Positions 1 through 9,682 of a stretch of DNA of 64,000 nucleotides are shown piece after piece. The notes beneath the pieces were generated by a model. That model ran no database searches. It was not told where the DNA came from and saw only the letters and a program-made list of their open reading frames with translations. The stretch comes from Fimbriimonadales bacterium (GTDB lineage Bacteria; Armatimonadota; Fimbriimonadia; Fimbriimonadales; GBS-DC). The stretch spans positions 1 through 64,000 of the forward strand of contig AP024673.1 of assembly GCA_025998675.1 (NCBI GenBank), in the 5' to 3' direction. Each line of letters opens with the position of its first letter. Position 1 is the stretch's first letter. Made by a program: the position numbers and the translations under genes.

Positions 1-329
1 TCCAGCACATCCACCACAAAGAGGTCAGGGTTGAGCGCCACGGAGTGGGCGTCGCTGGTCAGCAGGGCGTCGTCGCTCTCGTTCAGGTGGAGACCGTGTC
101 GGATGGCGTTCAGGGAGACGCTGAGGTTATTGCGGGCGCGTTCTGGCTCCATATCCTCCCAGAACAGCTCGCACAGCGCACTGCGCATGAAGCGGTGGGG
201 TGGGTGCGACGCCATGTAGCCCAGCAGCGCCGTGGTCTTCGCCGTGCGTAGACGGTGAACCCAGACGCTTCCACATCGCGCCTCAAAGCCCCCAAAGAGC
301 TGAAAATACCAGCGCGGCTCTGTGCGCAT
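1..329 (-). CDS. BTAD/SARP-like transcriptional regulator, N-terminal part (runs off the left edge)
   Basis: Reading the minus strand from an ATG at 329 gives about 109 codons that stay open to the window edge. The protein begins MRTEPRWYFQLFGGFEA, followed by an R-L-R-T-x-K turn, a run resembling ALLGYMASHP, then LFWEDMEPERARNNLS and an N-A-I-R-H segment. This is the pattern of the winged-helix output domain that precedes bacterial transcriptional activator (BTAD) domains in SARP- and LuxR/MalT-like regulators, where LW-P-D-x-x-P-E-x-A-R-N-N-L is diagnostic. The rest of the protein is missing, so what it regulates cannot be said. A TATAAT box lies 16 bases upstream, inside the end of lptB, suggesting its own promoter and a very short leader. 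Confidence 0.72.
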   Translation of the reverse strand, partial: MRTEPRWYFQLFGGFEARCGSVWVHRLRTAKTTALLGYMASHPPHRFMRSALCELFWEDMEPERARNNLSVSLNAIRHGLHLNESDDALLTSDAHSVALNPDLFVVDVL

Positions 330-345
330 ACCGAACCCCACTTTA

Positions 346-351
346 ATTATA
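346..351 (-). promoter_or_regulatory. -10 box for the BTAD-like regulator
   Basis: On the minus strand these bases read TATAAT, 16 bases before the start codon at 329. No convincing -35 element stands at 16-18 bases. The box overlaps the last codons of lptB, so the regulator probably has a separate start of transcription. Confidence 0.4.
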
Positions 352-1066
352 GCTCGAAGCTCTCGCCAAAATAGTATTTCCGTGCGAGAGGGTCTGTAAT
401 CACCTCTTCAGGCGCGCCCTGCGCCACAATCACCCCGTCGGCGAGGATGTAGCTGCGATCCGTGATGCGCAGCGTTGCGCTCACATTATGGTCGGTAATC
501 AGCACGCCGATGTTGCGCGCGCGCAGCCCCAGAATAATCTCCTGCAGCTCCTCGATGGTCTTGGGGTCAATCCCTGTGAACGGCTCGTCCAGCAGCAGGA
601 AGGCGGGCTGGAGCGCAAGCGCGCGGGCAATCTCGACGCGGCGGCGTTCGCCCCCCGACAGCGCGTAGCCCTTGTTGTGGCGCAGGTGCGCAATGTGAAA
701 CTCTTCCAGCAGCTGCTCGGCGCGGGCGCGTCGCTCGGCAGGAGCAATCCCGCGCATCTCCATCACCAGCAGCAGGTTCTGCTCCACGGTCAGCTGGCGG
801 AACACGGACGCCTCCTGCGGCAGGTAGCCCAGTCCCAGCCGCGCGCGCTGATACATCGGCAGGCGCGTAATCTCACGCTCGCCCACGAACACGCGCCCTC
901 CGTGCGGGCGGATGAGACCGACAATCATGTAGAAGGTGGTGGTTTTGCCTGCGCCGTTGGGTCCCAGCAGCCCGACGACCTCGCCCTGCCCGACCTCCAG
1001 CGACACATCGCGCACCACCAGCCGCTTGCGATAGGCACGTTTCAGGTTCTCCGCGCGGATGGTCAT
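347..1066 (-). CDS. lptB: LPS export ABC transporter ATP-binding protein LptB
   Basis: A 239-residue ABC ATPase that would power lipopolysaccharide (or equivalent glycolipid) extraction from the inner membrane with an LptF/LptG permease. Walker [11 protein letters not shown] lies near residues 36-45, followed by [10 protein letters not shown], a Q-loop region reading [17 protein letters not shown], signature LSGGERRR, Walker B LLLDEP and an H-loop ITDHN. The sequence around the Q-loop and the C-terminal [10 protein letters not shown] are typical of LptB rather than of amino-acid transporters such as LivF. The start is the ATG whose ATGA overlaps the ribF stop, so translation is probably coupled. 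A permease of the LptF/G type is encoded separately at 13283-14404. The frame stays open upstream into ribF, but only as a shadow. Confidence 0.87.
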   Translation of the reverse strand: MTIRAENLKRAYRKRLVVRDVSLEVGQGEVVGLLGPNGAGKTTTFYMIVGLIRPHGGRVFVGEREITRLPMYQRARLGLGYLPQEASVFRQLTVEQNLLLVMEMRGIAPAERRARAEQLLEEFHIAHLRHNKGYALSGGERRRVEIARALALQPAFLLLDEPFTGIDPKTIEELQEIILGLRARNIGVLITDHNVSATLRITDRSYILADGVIVAQGAPEEVITDPLARKYYFGESFEL

Positions 1067-2004
1067 CGCGGCAATTCTACCTCCTGCGTGAGCTGGCGGG
1101 TCTGCTCGACATCGTGCGCCATTTGCACCAGCAGCGCGTCGAGGCTCTCGAACTTCTGCTGCGGGCGCAGGCGCTGGAGGAACTGGAGCGTCAGCGTGTG
1201 CCCGTACAGGTCGCGGTCGGGCAGCCCAATCAGATACGCCTCGATGCGTCCGCGGGCGTTTTCGAACATGGGCGGCGCGCCGACGCTCACGGCGGCGGGG
1301 TACATCTCGCCGCTCAGCTGCGCCAGGCAGGCGTAGACGCCCTCGGCAGGGGTCAGCAGCGGCTCCAGCGCAGCAAGGTTCGCCGTCGGGTAGCCCAGCG
1401 TGCGCCCGCGCCCGTCGCCGCGCACAACTACGCCCGTCCAGCAGAACGGCTCGCCCAGCAGGGCGCGCGCCTGCTCCATATCGCCCGCACGCACCACCTC
1501 GCGCGCGCGTGTGGACGAAATCGGCGCGCCGCTTGGATCGCGCACACGCGGCACGGCGAGCACCTCGAACGCCCCGACGCCCTGCAGGGTCGCCACAGTG
1601 CCTCTGCGTCCCTGCCCGAAGCGGAAATCGTCGCCCACCACCACCGCGCGGGCGTTCAGGCTGTCCCGCAGTATCCGCTCGATGAACGCCTCTGCGCTCA
1701 GCAGGGAGAACTCGCGCGTGAAGGGCTGCACGATTACGCAGTCGATGCCCAGCCGCCGCAGTTTCTGCACGCGATGGGCGAGGGGGCACAGCATCGGCGG
1801 GCGCTGGTCGGGCGCAAGCACAGCGGCGGGGTGCGGCTCGAAGGTGAGCGCGACGGTGGGTACGCCCCGCGCCCGCGCCCAGCGCACCGTCGCCTCCACC
1901 AGCGCGGCGTGCCCCCGATGGACGCCGTCGAACACGCCCAGCGTCGCCGCGCACCCGTCGGGAAACGCGCCCTGCAAACTCTCTGCGCCAATCACCCAGC
2001 TCAT
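1063..2004 (-). CDS. ribF: bifunctional riboflavin kinase / FAD synthetase RibF
   Basis: A 313-residue enzyme making FMN and then FAD from riboflavin. The N-terminal FAD synthetase (nucleotidyltransferase) half shows [10 protein letters not shown] near residue 25, [16 protein letters not shown] and the [14 protein letters not shown] segment. The C-terminal riboflavin kinase half shows [10 protein letters not shown] near residue 205 and a later [13 protein letters not shown]. Length is normal for the family. The start ATG overlaps the truB stop as ATGA, and its own stop overlaps the lptB start in the same way, so truB-ribF-lptB are tightly coupled. The truB-ribF order is common in bacteria. 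Confidence 0.93.
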   Translation of the reverse strand: MSWVIGAESLQGAFPDGCAATLGVFDGVHRGHAALVEATVRWARARGVPTVALTFEPHPAAVLAPDQRPPMLCPLAHRVQKLRRLGIDCVIVQPFTREFSLLSAEAFIERILRDSLNARAVVVGDDFRFGQGRRGTVATLQGVGAFEVLAVPRVRDPSGAPISSTRAREVVRAGDMEQARALLGEPFCWTGVVVRGDGRGRTLGYPTANLAALEPLLTPAEGVYACLAQLSGEMYPAAVSVGAPPMFENARGRIEAYLIGLPDRDLYGHTLTLQFLQRLRPQQKFESLDALLVQMAHDVEQTRQLTQEVELPR

Positions 2005-2882
2005 CCCTGAATCACCCGCGTCGGTCTTAGCAGCGGCGGCAGCCAGCGCGCAATCAGGGCGACCCTGCCCTCCGAATCGCGCACCACCACATAGCCCCCA
2101 GGCGTCCAGAGCGGATGCTCCGCCTGCACGAAGTTGCCGTGTTTCAATCGCTCCAGCACAGCAGCGGTCGGCGTCCACTGCGGCAGATGCGCCAGCGCGT
2201 CGGCGATGGGAATCAGCCGTTGCTCGATGCTCGCCCGGTCGGTCATCTGATCCAGCGTACAGGCGTCCTCCAGTCGAAAGTCGCCGACAGCCGTGCGCGT
2301 GAGTTGCGTGAGGTGCGCGCCCACGCCCAGCGCGTCGCCAATATCGGACGCCAGCGTGCGCACATAAGTGCCTTTGGAGCATTCGACCTCGAACGCCGCC
2401 GTCGGGTAATCGCCCGGCTCAAGGCTCAGGATCTCCAGTTTGTAAATCTGCACGGGGCGCGGCTCGCGGGGCACTTCCTTGCCCTCGCGCGCCAGCTCGT
2501 GCAGCTTTTTGCCCTGAATGCGCAATGCGGAGAACATCGGCGGCGTCTGCAGGATGCGCCCTTTGAATCGCTCAGCGGCGGCGCGTACCTGTTCCAGCGT
2601 CAGGTGCGGCGCAGGCTTTTGATAGAACACCTCGCCTTCGGCGTCCTGCGTGTTGGTGCGAATCCCGAACTGGATGACCCCGCGATAGGCTTTGGGCAGC
2701 TCCTGCAGGTAGGGGGTCAGGCGCGTGGCGCGTCCCAGCAGGCACAGTAGCACGCCCTCTGCGAGCGGGTCGAGCGTCCCCGCGTGCCCGACATCCTTGA
2801 TCCCGGACGCGCGGCGCAGGTGGTCAATCACATCGTGCGAGGTTATCCCGCGCGGCTTGTTGAGGTTGAGGACGCCATCCAT
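2001..2882 (-). CDS. truB: tRNA pseudouridine(55) synthase TruB
   Basis: A 293-residue enzyme isomerising U55 in the T-loop of tRNAs. The N-terminus reads [17 protein letters not shown]. The catalytic loop is [16 protein letters not shown] near residue 33, with the catalytic Asp in TLDP. Further on are a [18 protein letters not shown] segment, a GPP-like [20 protein letters not shown] and a C-terminal [13 protein letters not shown]. All are standard for TruB. The start lies 40 bases inside the end of nrnA, an unusually long overlap within the operon. The stop overlaps ribF by four bases. Confidence 0.95.
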   Translation of the reverse strand: MDGVLNLNKPRGITSHDVIDHLRRASGIKDVGHAGTLDPLAEGVLLCLLGRATRLTPYLQELPKAYRGVIQFGIRTNTQDAEGEVFYQKPAPHLTLEQVRAAAERFKGRILQTPPMFSALRIQGKKLHELAREGKEVPREPRPVQIYKLEILSLEPGDYPTAAFEVECSKGTYVRTLASDIGDALGVGAHLTQLTRTAVGDFRLEDACTLDQMTDRASIEQRLIPIADALAHLPQWTPTAAVLERLKHGNFVQAEHPLWTPGGYVVVRDSEGRVALIARWLPPLLRPTRVIQG

Positions 2883-3844
2883 CGTCTTGCCTCGTTGACC
2901 AGGATACGCTCGGCTTCCTGCAGGCTGGTTTCGAGCGTGCAGCCCGCGGCGTTTTCGTGTCCGCCGCCGCCGAACTGTTGCGCCAGCAGGGCGACATTCA
3001 CCGCGCCGCGACTGCGCAGGCTCGCCCGCACCTTGTGGTTGGGCGACTCGCGCAGCATCATCGCCACCTCCACCCCGCGCACCGAGCGCACGAAGTTCAC
3101 GATGCCTTCCGTCTCCTCCTCGTGGGCGTGCGCCGCCTCAAACGCGCTGCGCGGGATCGAGACCCACGCAATCCTGCCGTCTTCTGTACGCTGGAGCGAG
3201 GCGAGCGCCAGCCCCAGCAACTTCACCGCCGAGAACGAGCGCGTTTCGAACACCTGCTCGTTGATATGGCTCAGGTCCGCGCCCGCCTGCTGCAACGCGG
3301 CGGCGATTCGTAGCGTGCGCGGCGTCGTGTTGGGAAACTTGAACGAGAAGGTGTCCGTGACGATACCCGTGAGCAGGCAGGTCGCGACTTCAGGCGTCAT
3401 CGGCAGGCGCATGGAGTGCAGGAGCCGATACACCAGCTCCGCGGTCGCCGCCGCGCGGGTGTCCACCAGCGACACATCGGCGAACGGCTCCATCAGCACA
3501 TGGTGGTCAATCTGAAGCATCTGACGCGCCGCGCGCGCAAGCGCCTCATGCTTGCCTGCACGATTGAGCTGGCTCTGGTCGACCACAATCGCCACATCGT
3601 AGGTCGCATGGTGCGAATGTTCCGTGCGTATCTGTTCCCAGTCAGGCAGGAAGCGATAGATTTCGGGCACGGGATCGTGGCTGACCACCACCACCTGCGA
3701 CTTGCCCATCTGTCGAAGGGCATGGTACAGCCCCAGCGCACTGCCCAGCGCGTCCCCGTCAGGATGCAGATGGGGGACAATCAGAAACGACTCCGCTTCG
3801 TACAGAAGTTGGGCGGCGTGCTTGAAAGAGCCTCGTGAACGCAT
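2843..3844 (-). CDS. nrnA: bifunctional oligoribonuclease / PAP phosphatase, DHH family (NrnA-like)
   Basis: A 333-residue DHH/DHHA1 phosphoesterase, expected to degrade nanoRNAs and 3'-phosphoadenosine 5'-phosphate with metal ions. Residues 20-40 contain HLHPDGDALGSALGLY (metal-binding His/Asp). A VVDQSQ block carries another Asp, QIDHHV is the DHH motif, and the C-terminal DHHA1 domain ends in QQFGGGGHENAAGC. The gene is first in the nrnA-truB-ribF-lptB run; nrnA next to truB and ribF is a widespread arrangement. A TACAAT box 10 bases before the start suggests a very short or absent leader. No Shine-Dalgarno sequence stands before this ATG. Confidence 0.87.
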   Translation of the reverse strand: MRSRGSFKHAAQLLYEAESFLIVPHLHPDGDALGSALGLYHALRQMGKSQVVVVSHDPVPEIYRFLPDWEQIRTEHSHHATYDVAIVVDQSQLNRAGKHEALARAARQMLQIDHHVLMEPFADVSLVDTRAAATAELVYRLLHSMRLPMTPEVATCLLTGIVTDTFSFKFPNTTPRTLRIAAALQQAGADLSHINEQVFETRSFSAVKLLGLALASLQRTEDGRIAWVSIPRSAFEAAHAHEEETEGIVNFVRSVRGVEVAMMLRESPNHKVRASLRSRGAVNVALLAQQFGGGGHENAAGCTLETSLQEAERILVNEARRWMASSTSTSRAG

Positions 3845-4072
3845 ATCGCGCCGAATTGTACCCGAAGGCGGGAACTTTTCGGCGCGATTCTCCGTCTATA
3901 CAAGTAGCAAGCAACTACACACCTCTCTTGGGGGCGGCAGGTTTTGCTCTCCTTTGCCTGTCGTCCCCTTTTTTCAACTCTCTAATACATCGGGCGCACT
4001 TCCAATTCCTGCTACTTTCGGGACGATTCGGGGGCAAATTCGATGCTGTGTGCCGAATACCACAGGTATGGC
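3845..4072. promoter_or_regulatory. intergenic region with promoter of the nrnA operon
   Basis: No gene is supported here. On the minus strand, 3855-3860 reads TACAAT, ten bases before the nrnA ATG at 3844. A CGCGCCGAA/TTCGGCGCG inverted repeat (3846-3854 and 3879-3887) flanks the box, so it may form a stem or an operator. The remaining 180 bases are less GC-rich than the genes and lie downstream of dnaE; I see no canonical terminator with a U-tract for dnaE. Confidence 0.4.
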
Positions 4073-7000
4073 TCAGGATGAGCGATCCGCCCCCAGTTCC
4101 TGCGCAGTCGTCTCGATGTGCGCGTCGGGCAGCGTGTGGCGCAGCATCTGCAGCACCTGCGGCGTGGCCGACACGCGCAGTGCGGATTCGATCACGCGCG
4201 TGTGTCCGTTGATGGGCACCTGCACGCGCACGACCGCCTCGCCGGTATACCTCTCGATAATCTGGCGCAGCGTGCGTATCTGATCGGCGCGGCAGCGGGC
4301 GAGCCGAATCGAGACGCGCGGCGCGTCGGCGTCCGCCGCGCTCGGCTCCGGCGCCAGTTCAATCGCCTCCGCACGGAACTCCATCGCGCCGTTGCCCTCG
4401 CCGTTGCGGTTGCCGAACTCGCTCGACTGCATCCTGCCGCGAATCAGCACCACGCGGTCTTTCTGAATCGCGTCGCGGTACTGCTCGTAGGTGTTGGCGA
4501 ACACCGCCACGCGAATCGCTCCTGTGAGGTCTTCGAGTTGCAGGATCGCCATGCGTGCGCCCGTCTTTTTGGAGACGCGCGTCTGCACGCTGGTGATGAT
4601 GCCGCCGAGGGTCAGCGTCGCGCCCTCGCGTTCCATCGCCTGGGCAATTGGGGTCGCCTTGCCCGTCAGCACGCGCTGGTAGGGGCGTATCGGGTGGTCG
4701 GACAGGTAGACGCCGAGCAGTTCCCGCTCCAGCGCGAGTTTCTGCGGGGTGGGCAGGTCGTCCACCAGCAGCAGCGTGGGCTTGGCGATGGCGACTTCTT
4801 CCTGCCCGCCGCCTTCGAACAGCGAGTTTTGCCCCGTCGCCTTCGCGCGGGCAAGCGACTGCGCGTAGCCCAGAATCAGATCCAGCCCGTTCAGCAGCTG
4901 AGCGCGGTTGGGGTGTAGTGATTCGAACGCGCCCGCCTGAATCAGCGCCTCCAGCGTCGCGCGGTTGAGCGCGCCCGATTCCTGCAGGCGGGCGGCGAAG
5001 TCGAACACATCTTCGAACGCGCCGTTGGTCTCGCGCTCGCGCAGAATGGCTTCCACGGCCGCCTCGCCGACGCCCTTAATCGCGCCCAGCCCGAACCGAA
5101 TGGCGTGGTCGTAGGCGGGGCGTTGCGACCGACGGCGCCCGCGCGTCGCACGCGGCGACGACTCGCGCTCGGGCTCGACGGTGAACCCCGCATGGCTCTG
5201 GTTGATGTCGGGCGGCAGCACCCGGATGCCCATCGTCTGGCACTCGTCGATGAACGCCGTCACCTTGTCGGTCTTGTCTTTGAACACCGCCATCAGCGCC
5301 GCCATATACTCGACGGGGTAGTTCGCCTTCAGGTAGGCGGTCTGGTAGGCGACATGGGCGTAGCAGACGGCGTGCGCCTTGTTGAAAGCGTAGCCCGCGA
5401 ACGGCTCGATGAGGTCGAACAGGCGGTTAGCTTCTTCTTCGTCGATGCCTTTGGCGCGTGCGCCCTCGACGAACTCGGCGCGCATCTTGCGCATCTCTTC
5501 GGGCTTCTTTTTGCCCATCGCGCGGCGCAGGATGTCCGCCTTGCCCAGCGAGAAGCCCGCCAGCGCCTGCACCACTTTCAGCACCTGATCCTGATACACA
5601 ATCACGCCGTAGGTCTCTTTCAGAATCGGCTCCAGCCACGGGTGTGGGTACTCGATGCGTTCGCGCCCGTGCTTGCGGTTGATGTAGGTGGGGATGTGAT
5701 CCATCGGTCCGGGGCGGTAGAGGGCGACCATCGCCGCCAGTTCGCGCACATTCTGCGGGCGCAACTGCTGAATGTAGCGGCGCATGCCCGCGCTTTCCAG
5801 CTGGAACACGCCGGTGGTCTCGCCGCGCCCCAGCATCTCGTAGGTTCGGGCGTCGTCGAGGGGCAGGTTGCGCACATCCAGCTCGATGCCGCGCGTGCGT
5901 TTGATGTTCTCCACCGTCTGCGCCAGCGCGGAGAGGTTCGTCAGCCCCAGAAAGTCCATCTTCAGCAGCCCGATTTGCTCCAGCGCGCCCATATGGTACT
6001 GGGTCACGGGTTCGCCGTCCGCCGACCGCGCCAGCGGCACATGCTCGACCAACGGATCGCTGGAGATGACCACCCCTGCGGCGTGGACGCTCGCGTTGCG
6101 TGTGATGCCCTCCAGTCGGCGGGCGGTGTCGATGAGGCGGCGGGCGTCGGGGTTGCGCTCGTACTCCTGTTTCACCTCGCTGATGGCAAGCGCCTTCTCC
6201 AGCGTCATGCCGGGCTGGGTCGGGATGGCTTTGCACAGGCGGTCTACCAGCACGGAGGAGATATTCAGCGCGCGCGCCACATCGCGCAGGGCGGCTTTCG
6301 CCGCCAGCGTGCCAAAGGTGATAATCTGCGCCACCTTGTCCGAGCCGTACTTCTCCCGCACATATTTAATCACCAGATCACGCCGCGCATCCTCGAAGTC
6401 CATGTCGATATCGGGCATCTGGATACGCTCAGGGTTCAGGAACCGCTCGAAGGTGAGGTCGTACTCGATGGGGTCGATGTCGGTGATGCCGATGCAGTAG
6501 GAGACGAAGCTGCCTGCGGCGGAGCCGCGCACGCCGAAGTAGACGCCCTCGCGTCGGGCGAACTGCGCGAAGTCGCGCACAATCAGGAAATAGGGCGCGA
6601 AGCCTGTGGTCTCGATAACGCTCAGCTCGTACTCCAGTCGCTGGCGGTGCGTGTCGGTGTGATTGGGCACGAGGCGCGGCAGCGCGTCGTAGCACAAATC
6701 GCGCAGATGCTCCATCGCGGTTTTGCCGTCGGGCAGGTCGGGTGCGGGCAGCTGCACCCTGCCGAACTCCAGCTGCAGATTACAGCGCTGGGCAACCTCC
6801 AGCGTGTTTGCCAGCGCCTCCGGGTGCGCGGCGAACAGCGCCGCCATCTCCTGCGGCGATTTGACATAGAACTCCTCCGTGCCGAACTTGAGCCGTTTCG
6901 GGTCGTCGACAGTGGCGCCCGTCTGCACGCACAGCAACACATCGTGGATGGCGGCGTCCTCGCGGGTCAGGTAGTGCGCATCGTTGGTCGCCAGCAGCGG

Positions 7001-7597
7001 CAGGCGGTACTTCGCCGCAATCTCCAGCAGTCCCGCGTTCACCTGCCGCTGTTCAGACAGCCCGTGGTCCTGAAGCTCGATGTAGAAATTCTCCCTGCCG
7101 AAGATGTCGAGATACTCTTCGGTGAGTCGGCAGGCGCGTTCGAAGTCGCCTTTGAGCAGCGCGTCGGGGATTTCGCCTGCCAGACACGACGAGGTGGCAA
7201 TCAGCCCCGCCGCATGTTCGCGCAGGATGCTCTTGTCCACGCGCGGCTTGTAGTAGAACCCCTCTAAGTTCGCAATCGTGCTGAGGCGCAGCAGGTTGCG
7301 ATAGCCGACCTCATCTTTCGCCAGCAGCAGCAGATGGTAGCTGGTCTGATCCTGTCGGGTTTTGTCATGGATGGTGCGCGGCGCGAGGTAGACCTCACAG
7401 CCGATGATTGGCTTAATCCCTGCCGCCCGACAGGCGTTGTAGAAGTCGATTGCGCCGTACAGCACGCCATGGTCGGAGATGGCGACGGCGGGCATATCGA
7501 AATCCGCCACGCGCCTGACCAGTTCTTTAATGCGAGTCGCCCCGTCCAGTAAGCTAAACTCTGTATGCAAATGTAGGTGTACAAAACCAGCTTCCAT
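4073..7597 (-). CDS. dnaE: DNA polymerase III subunit alpha (DnaE)
   Basis: A 1174-residue replicative polymerase. The N-terminal PHP domain begins FVHLHLHTEFSLLDGAT. The palm holds PDIDMDF near residue 393, followed by finger/thumb segments such as ALYRPGPMDHIP, YQDQV and a GYAFNKAHAVCYA block. A helix-hairpin-helix region reads GLGAIKGVGEAAVEAIL. The C-terminal OB-fold starts near residue 1000 with LGGIITSVQTRVSKKTGARM. Length matches DnaE1-type enzymes, not the shorter DnaE2. A GGGAGGA ribosome site stands seven bases before the ATG at 7597. The gene stands alone on its strand, with a hairpin separating it from the TSUP/GH172 pair upstream. Confidence 0.97.
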   Translation of the reverse strand: MEAGFVHLHLHTEFSLLDGATRIKELVRRVADFDMPAVAISDHGVLYGAIDFYNACRAAGIKPIIGCEVYLAPRTIHDKTRQDQTSYHLLLLAKDEVGYRNLLRLSTIANLEGFYYKPRVDKSILREHAAGLIATSSCLAGEIPDALLKGDFERACRLTEEYLDIFGRENFYIELQDHGLSEQRQVNAGLLEIAAKYRLPLLATNDAHYLTREDAAIHDVLLCVQTGATVDDPKRLKFGTEEFYVKSPQEMAALFAAHPEALANTLEVAQRCNLQLEFGRVQLPAPDLPDGKTAMEHLRDLCYDALPRLVPNHTDTHRQRLEYELSVIETTGFAPYFLIVRDFAQFARREGVYFGVRGSAAGSFVSYCIGITDIDPIEYDLTFERFLNPERIQMPDIDMDFEDARRDLVIKYVREKYGSDKVAQIITFGTLAAKAALRDVARALNISSVLVDRLCKAIPTQPGMTLEKALAISEVKQEYERNPDARRLIDTARRLEGITRNASVHAAGVVISSDPLVEHVPLARSADGEPVTQYHMGALEQIGLLKMDFLGLTNLSALAQTVENIKRTRGIELDVRNLPLDDARTYEMLGRGETTGVFQLESAGMRRYIQQLRPQNVRELAAMVALYRPGPMDHIPTYINRKHGRERIEYPHPWLEPILKETYGVIVYQDQVLKVVQALAGFSLGKADILRRAMGKKKPEEMRKMRAEFVEGARAKGIDEEEANRLFDLIEPFAGYAFNKAHAVCYAHVAYQTAYLKANYPVEYMAALMAVFKDKTDKVTAFIDECQTMGIRVLPPDINQSHAGFTVEPERESSPRATRGRRRSQRPAYDHAIRFGLGAIKGVGEAAVEAILRERETNGAFEDVFDFAARLQESGALNRATLEALIQAGAFESLHPNRAQLLNGLDLILGYAQSLARAKATGQNSLFEGGGQEEVAIAKPTLLLVDDLPTPQKLALERELLGVYLSDHPIRPYQRVLTGKATPIAQAMEREGATLTLGGIITSVQTRVSKKTGARMAILQLEDLTGAIRVAVFANTYEQYRDAIQKDRVVLIRGRMQSSEFGNRNGEGNGAMEFRAEAIELAPEPSAADADAPRVSIRLARCRADQIRTLRQIIERYTGEAVVRVQVPINGHTRVIESALRVSATPQVLQMLRHTLPDAHIETTAQELGADRSS

Positions 7598-7641
7598 GCG
7601 ATTCCTCCCAAGATGTTGGGGTAGGGTTCGACAGGAGAGTG

Positions 7642-7673
7642 GGGATTCCTGCCGCTCTGGGGGCTGGAATCCC
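7642..7673 (-). terminator. hairpin downstream of the TSUP gene, upstream of dnaE
   Basis: GGGATTCC (7642-7649) pairs with GGAATCCC (7666-7673). The stem continues, after one A-A mismatch, with a 3-bp GCC/GGC stem and an 8-base loop. It lies 4 bases past the end of the TSUP gene and 45 bases before dnaE. There is no U-tract, so it could be a factor-dependent terminator or an mRNA end stabiliser. Confidence 0.45.
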
Positions 7674-7676
7674 GAA

Positions 7677-8441
7677 TCACTTGAGGGCGAGTCGGACGAC
7701 GGTGTAGAGCATCACGCCGACGAAAATCAGGCGCAGGGCGAGCGTTGGCACGCGCTGCGCGACCTTGCCGCCCAGGCGCGCCCCAATCACAATCCCCAGT
7801 GCGGCGGGCACCACATAGTCCACCAGCAGCTTGCCCTGCACGAGGTAGAGCAACGCGCTTGCTGACGCCGTCGCGCCAATCAGGAAGGTGCTGGTGCCAA
7901 TCGCGCAGCGCAGAGGCGTTTTGAGAATGGTATACATCAACGGCACCTGGATCAGCCCGCCGCCGACGCCCAGTAGCGCGGAAATCGCGCCTGCGAGCGC
8001 GGAGAGGCTGACGGCAATCCCGCGCTGGCGCGGGTTCCACTGTGCGCGGCAATCGGGGCGCACCGCCTGGGGCGGCATCGGATGGCGCATCGCCCAGAGC
8101 ATCTGCCCCAGCACATACAGCACCAGCGCGATAAACAGCCAGCGCACCGCCGATTCGGGAATGTAGCCAATCAACAGCCCGCCCGCAATCGCGCCGCACA
8201 GCGTCGGAATCAACAACCGCACGCCCAGCCGCCAGTCCACCAGCCCCGCCTGCAGGTAGGTCTGCACGCCCGCGCAGGAGGTCGCCGCCACCGCCACCAG
8301 ACTCGCCGCCACCGCCTGCTTAATCGGCACGCCCATCAACACGGTCAGCGCAGGCACCAGAATAATGCCCCCGCCCAGCCCCAGCATCGAGCCGAACGCG
8401 CCCGCCCCAATCGCGATGGGGAAAATCCAGAGGCTGTTCAC
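7677..8441 (-). CDS. TSUP (TauE/SafE) family membrane permease
   Basis: A 254-residue integral membrane protein with about seven or eight hydrophobic helices. The two-fold repeat signature of the sulfite exporter TauE/SafE family is visible: GSMLGLGGGIILVPALT near residue 18 and ALLGVGGGLIQVPLM near residue 160. Family members export or import small sulfur or organic anions; the substrate here is not predictable. The start codon overlaps the stop of the GH172-like gene (ATGA), so the two are translated together, although no functional link is obvious. Confidence 0.85.
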   Translation of the reverse strand: MNSLWIFPIAIGAGAFGSMLGLGGGIILVPALTVLMGVPIKQAVAASLVAVAATSCAGVQTYLQAGLVDWRLGVRLLIPTLCGAIAGGLLIGYIPESAVRWLFIALVLYVLGQMLWAMRHPMPPQAVRPDCRAQWNPRQRGIAVSLSALAGAISALLGVGGGLIQVPLMYTILKTPLRCAIGTSTFLIGATASASALLYLVQGKLLVDYVVPAALGIVIGARLGGKVAQRVPTLALRLIFVGVMLYTVVRLALK

Positions 8442-9589
8442 GGTCGCATGTTGCGCGGGATACGCTCACTCATGGGAGGCAGCGGCGGCAGCGGCTTGTG
8501 CGGCTCCGTCTGGTACCAGTATGCCACACTGGAGTAGTCGTTCTCCTGAAGGTTCGCGTGCCCGTGTTCGATACTCACCCGAATCGACTGCGTGAACAGG
8601 ATGGGGTCTTCCACATGGAACCGATAGGAGGTACATTGCCTGCGGTCGGGGTGTTTGGGGTCGTTTTCGGGGATGGAGGTTCCCGCGTACAGGTAGGCTT
8701 TGGGGTGCATGCCCCACGCATGGCAGAGGTAATCTTCGGAGCCTGTGCCGTGCAGGGAGGGCGGCCACGGCTCGCCGTCGATGAAAATCATATCGTCGCC
8801 TTCGCCCCACCATGTGTATTCGCGAATCACCTGCTCCTGACTGCCCAGCTTGCGAATCACGGGCAGCGGGTCGATGTTGTCTACCGACAGCACGCAGCCA
8901 ACATAGTGCCCTGCGCCCTCGGCGTCCAGAATCAGGTAGTTCTCGGCGTCGCTCAGGTTCGGCGTATCCAGCAGCTCCCAGTAGTTCACGCGCTGCTCGA
9001 ACAGGTTGCCTTTCGTGCCCGTCGTGTGATACTCCTGGCGGTAGTGCGCGTGGAAGCGCAGCACATGGTCGGGCAGCGGCGCGTCATACGATTCGTAGTC
9101 GATGTAGTAGTAAAACGAGCCGATTTCGGTGTCGCATTCGTTGACCACCTCGATACGCGCGCCCGTGCTGAAGGGCATCGCAAAGTAGCAGTTGAGCGCA
9201 ATCCCGCCCCCGTAGTTGCCCTCGTTCGCCTCGTGGTTGACGGTGGTGAAGGGCATCGACATATAGGAGCGCGCGATTCCGTGTCCCAGCCCGAAGAAGT
9301 CGCCCAGCGGCGCGAGTACGCTCGGCTCGGTCTCGTCGTCCCAATACATCTTAAGAACGGTCTTGCGCAGGTAGAGTCGGTCGCGACAGCCGACGGTAAT
9401 CCAGATGTGGCGGATACATCCCGCGCCCTCAATTGTTGCGAGGGTCGCCGTCTCGCCCTGCGGAATGGTCACAAAATCGCGATTGCCGCCCGTTTTGTCC
9501 CAGCTGGAGATTCGGCGGGAACGCCCTGCGCGGCGGTAGATGAGTTTCGCCAGTGGTCCTGTGCCATCGATGCCAGAGAGGATATCCAT
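8438..9589 (-). CDS. GH172 / DUF2961 family protein
   Basis: A 383-residue protein of the DUF2961 family, now glycoside hydrolase family 172, which includes alpha-fructofuranosidase and difructose-anhydride enzymes built on a jelly-roll fold. Typical features are the N-terminal SRRISSWDKTGGN, a GAGCIRHIWIT block near residue 55, PLGDFFGLGHG, the MPF/EGNYGGG-like region with NCYFAMPF, YYYIDYE, and the C-terminal HGTGSEDYLCHAWG near residue 300. No signal peptide is seen. I chose the ATG at 9589 because AGGAGG lies about ten bases upstream; a longer open frame upstream has no such support. The actual substrate is unknown. Confidence 0.83.
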   Translation of the reverse strand: MDILSGIDGTGPLAKLIYRRAGRSRRISSWDKTGGNRDFVTIPQGETATLATIEGAGCIRHIWITVGCRDRLYLRKTVLKMYWDDETEPSVLAPLGDFFGLGHGIARSYMSMPFTTVNHEANEGNYGGGIALNCYFAMPFSTGARIEVVNECDTEIGSFYYYIDYESYDAPLPDHVLRFHAHYRQEYHTTGTKGNLFEQRVNYWELLDTPNLSDAENYLILDAEGAGHYVGCVLSVDNIDPLPVIRKLGSQEQVIREYTWWGEGDDMIFIDGEPWPPSLHGTGSEDYLCHAWGMHPKAYLYAGTSIPENDPKHPDRRQCTSYRFHVEDPILFTQSIRVSIEHGHANLQENDYSSVAYWYQTEPHKPLPPLPPMSERIPRNMRP

Positions 9590-9682
9590 AACCTGTGTGC
9601 CTCCTGCGTGGGCAATAATTCTCCAGAATCGTTGGAACTCCTGCCTTGCTACGGGGTATATTAAGGCGAGGAGGTCGGCGTT

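Noticed and set aside
347-1954. Apparent 535-codon fusion of a Rib-like part with LptB
   Set aside because: The lptB frame simply stays open through ribF. The ATGA at 1063-1066 and the Arg/Ala-rich upstream part show that LptB starts at 1066.
4114-4283. Plus-strand small frames downstream of nrnA extending into dnaE
   Set aside because: They overlap the dnaE 3' end on the opposite strand, lack ribosome sites and show no protein-like pattern.
5105-7267. 720-codon open frame on the plus strand across dnaE
   Set aside because: It is antisense to a well supported DnaE, has a His/Arg/Val-rich low-quality composition and no ribosome site. Such frames are expected in GC-rich genes.
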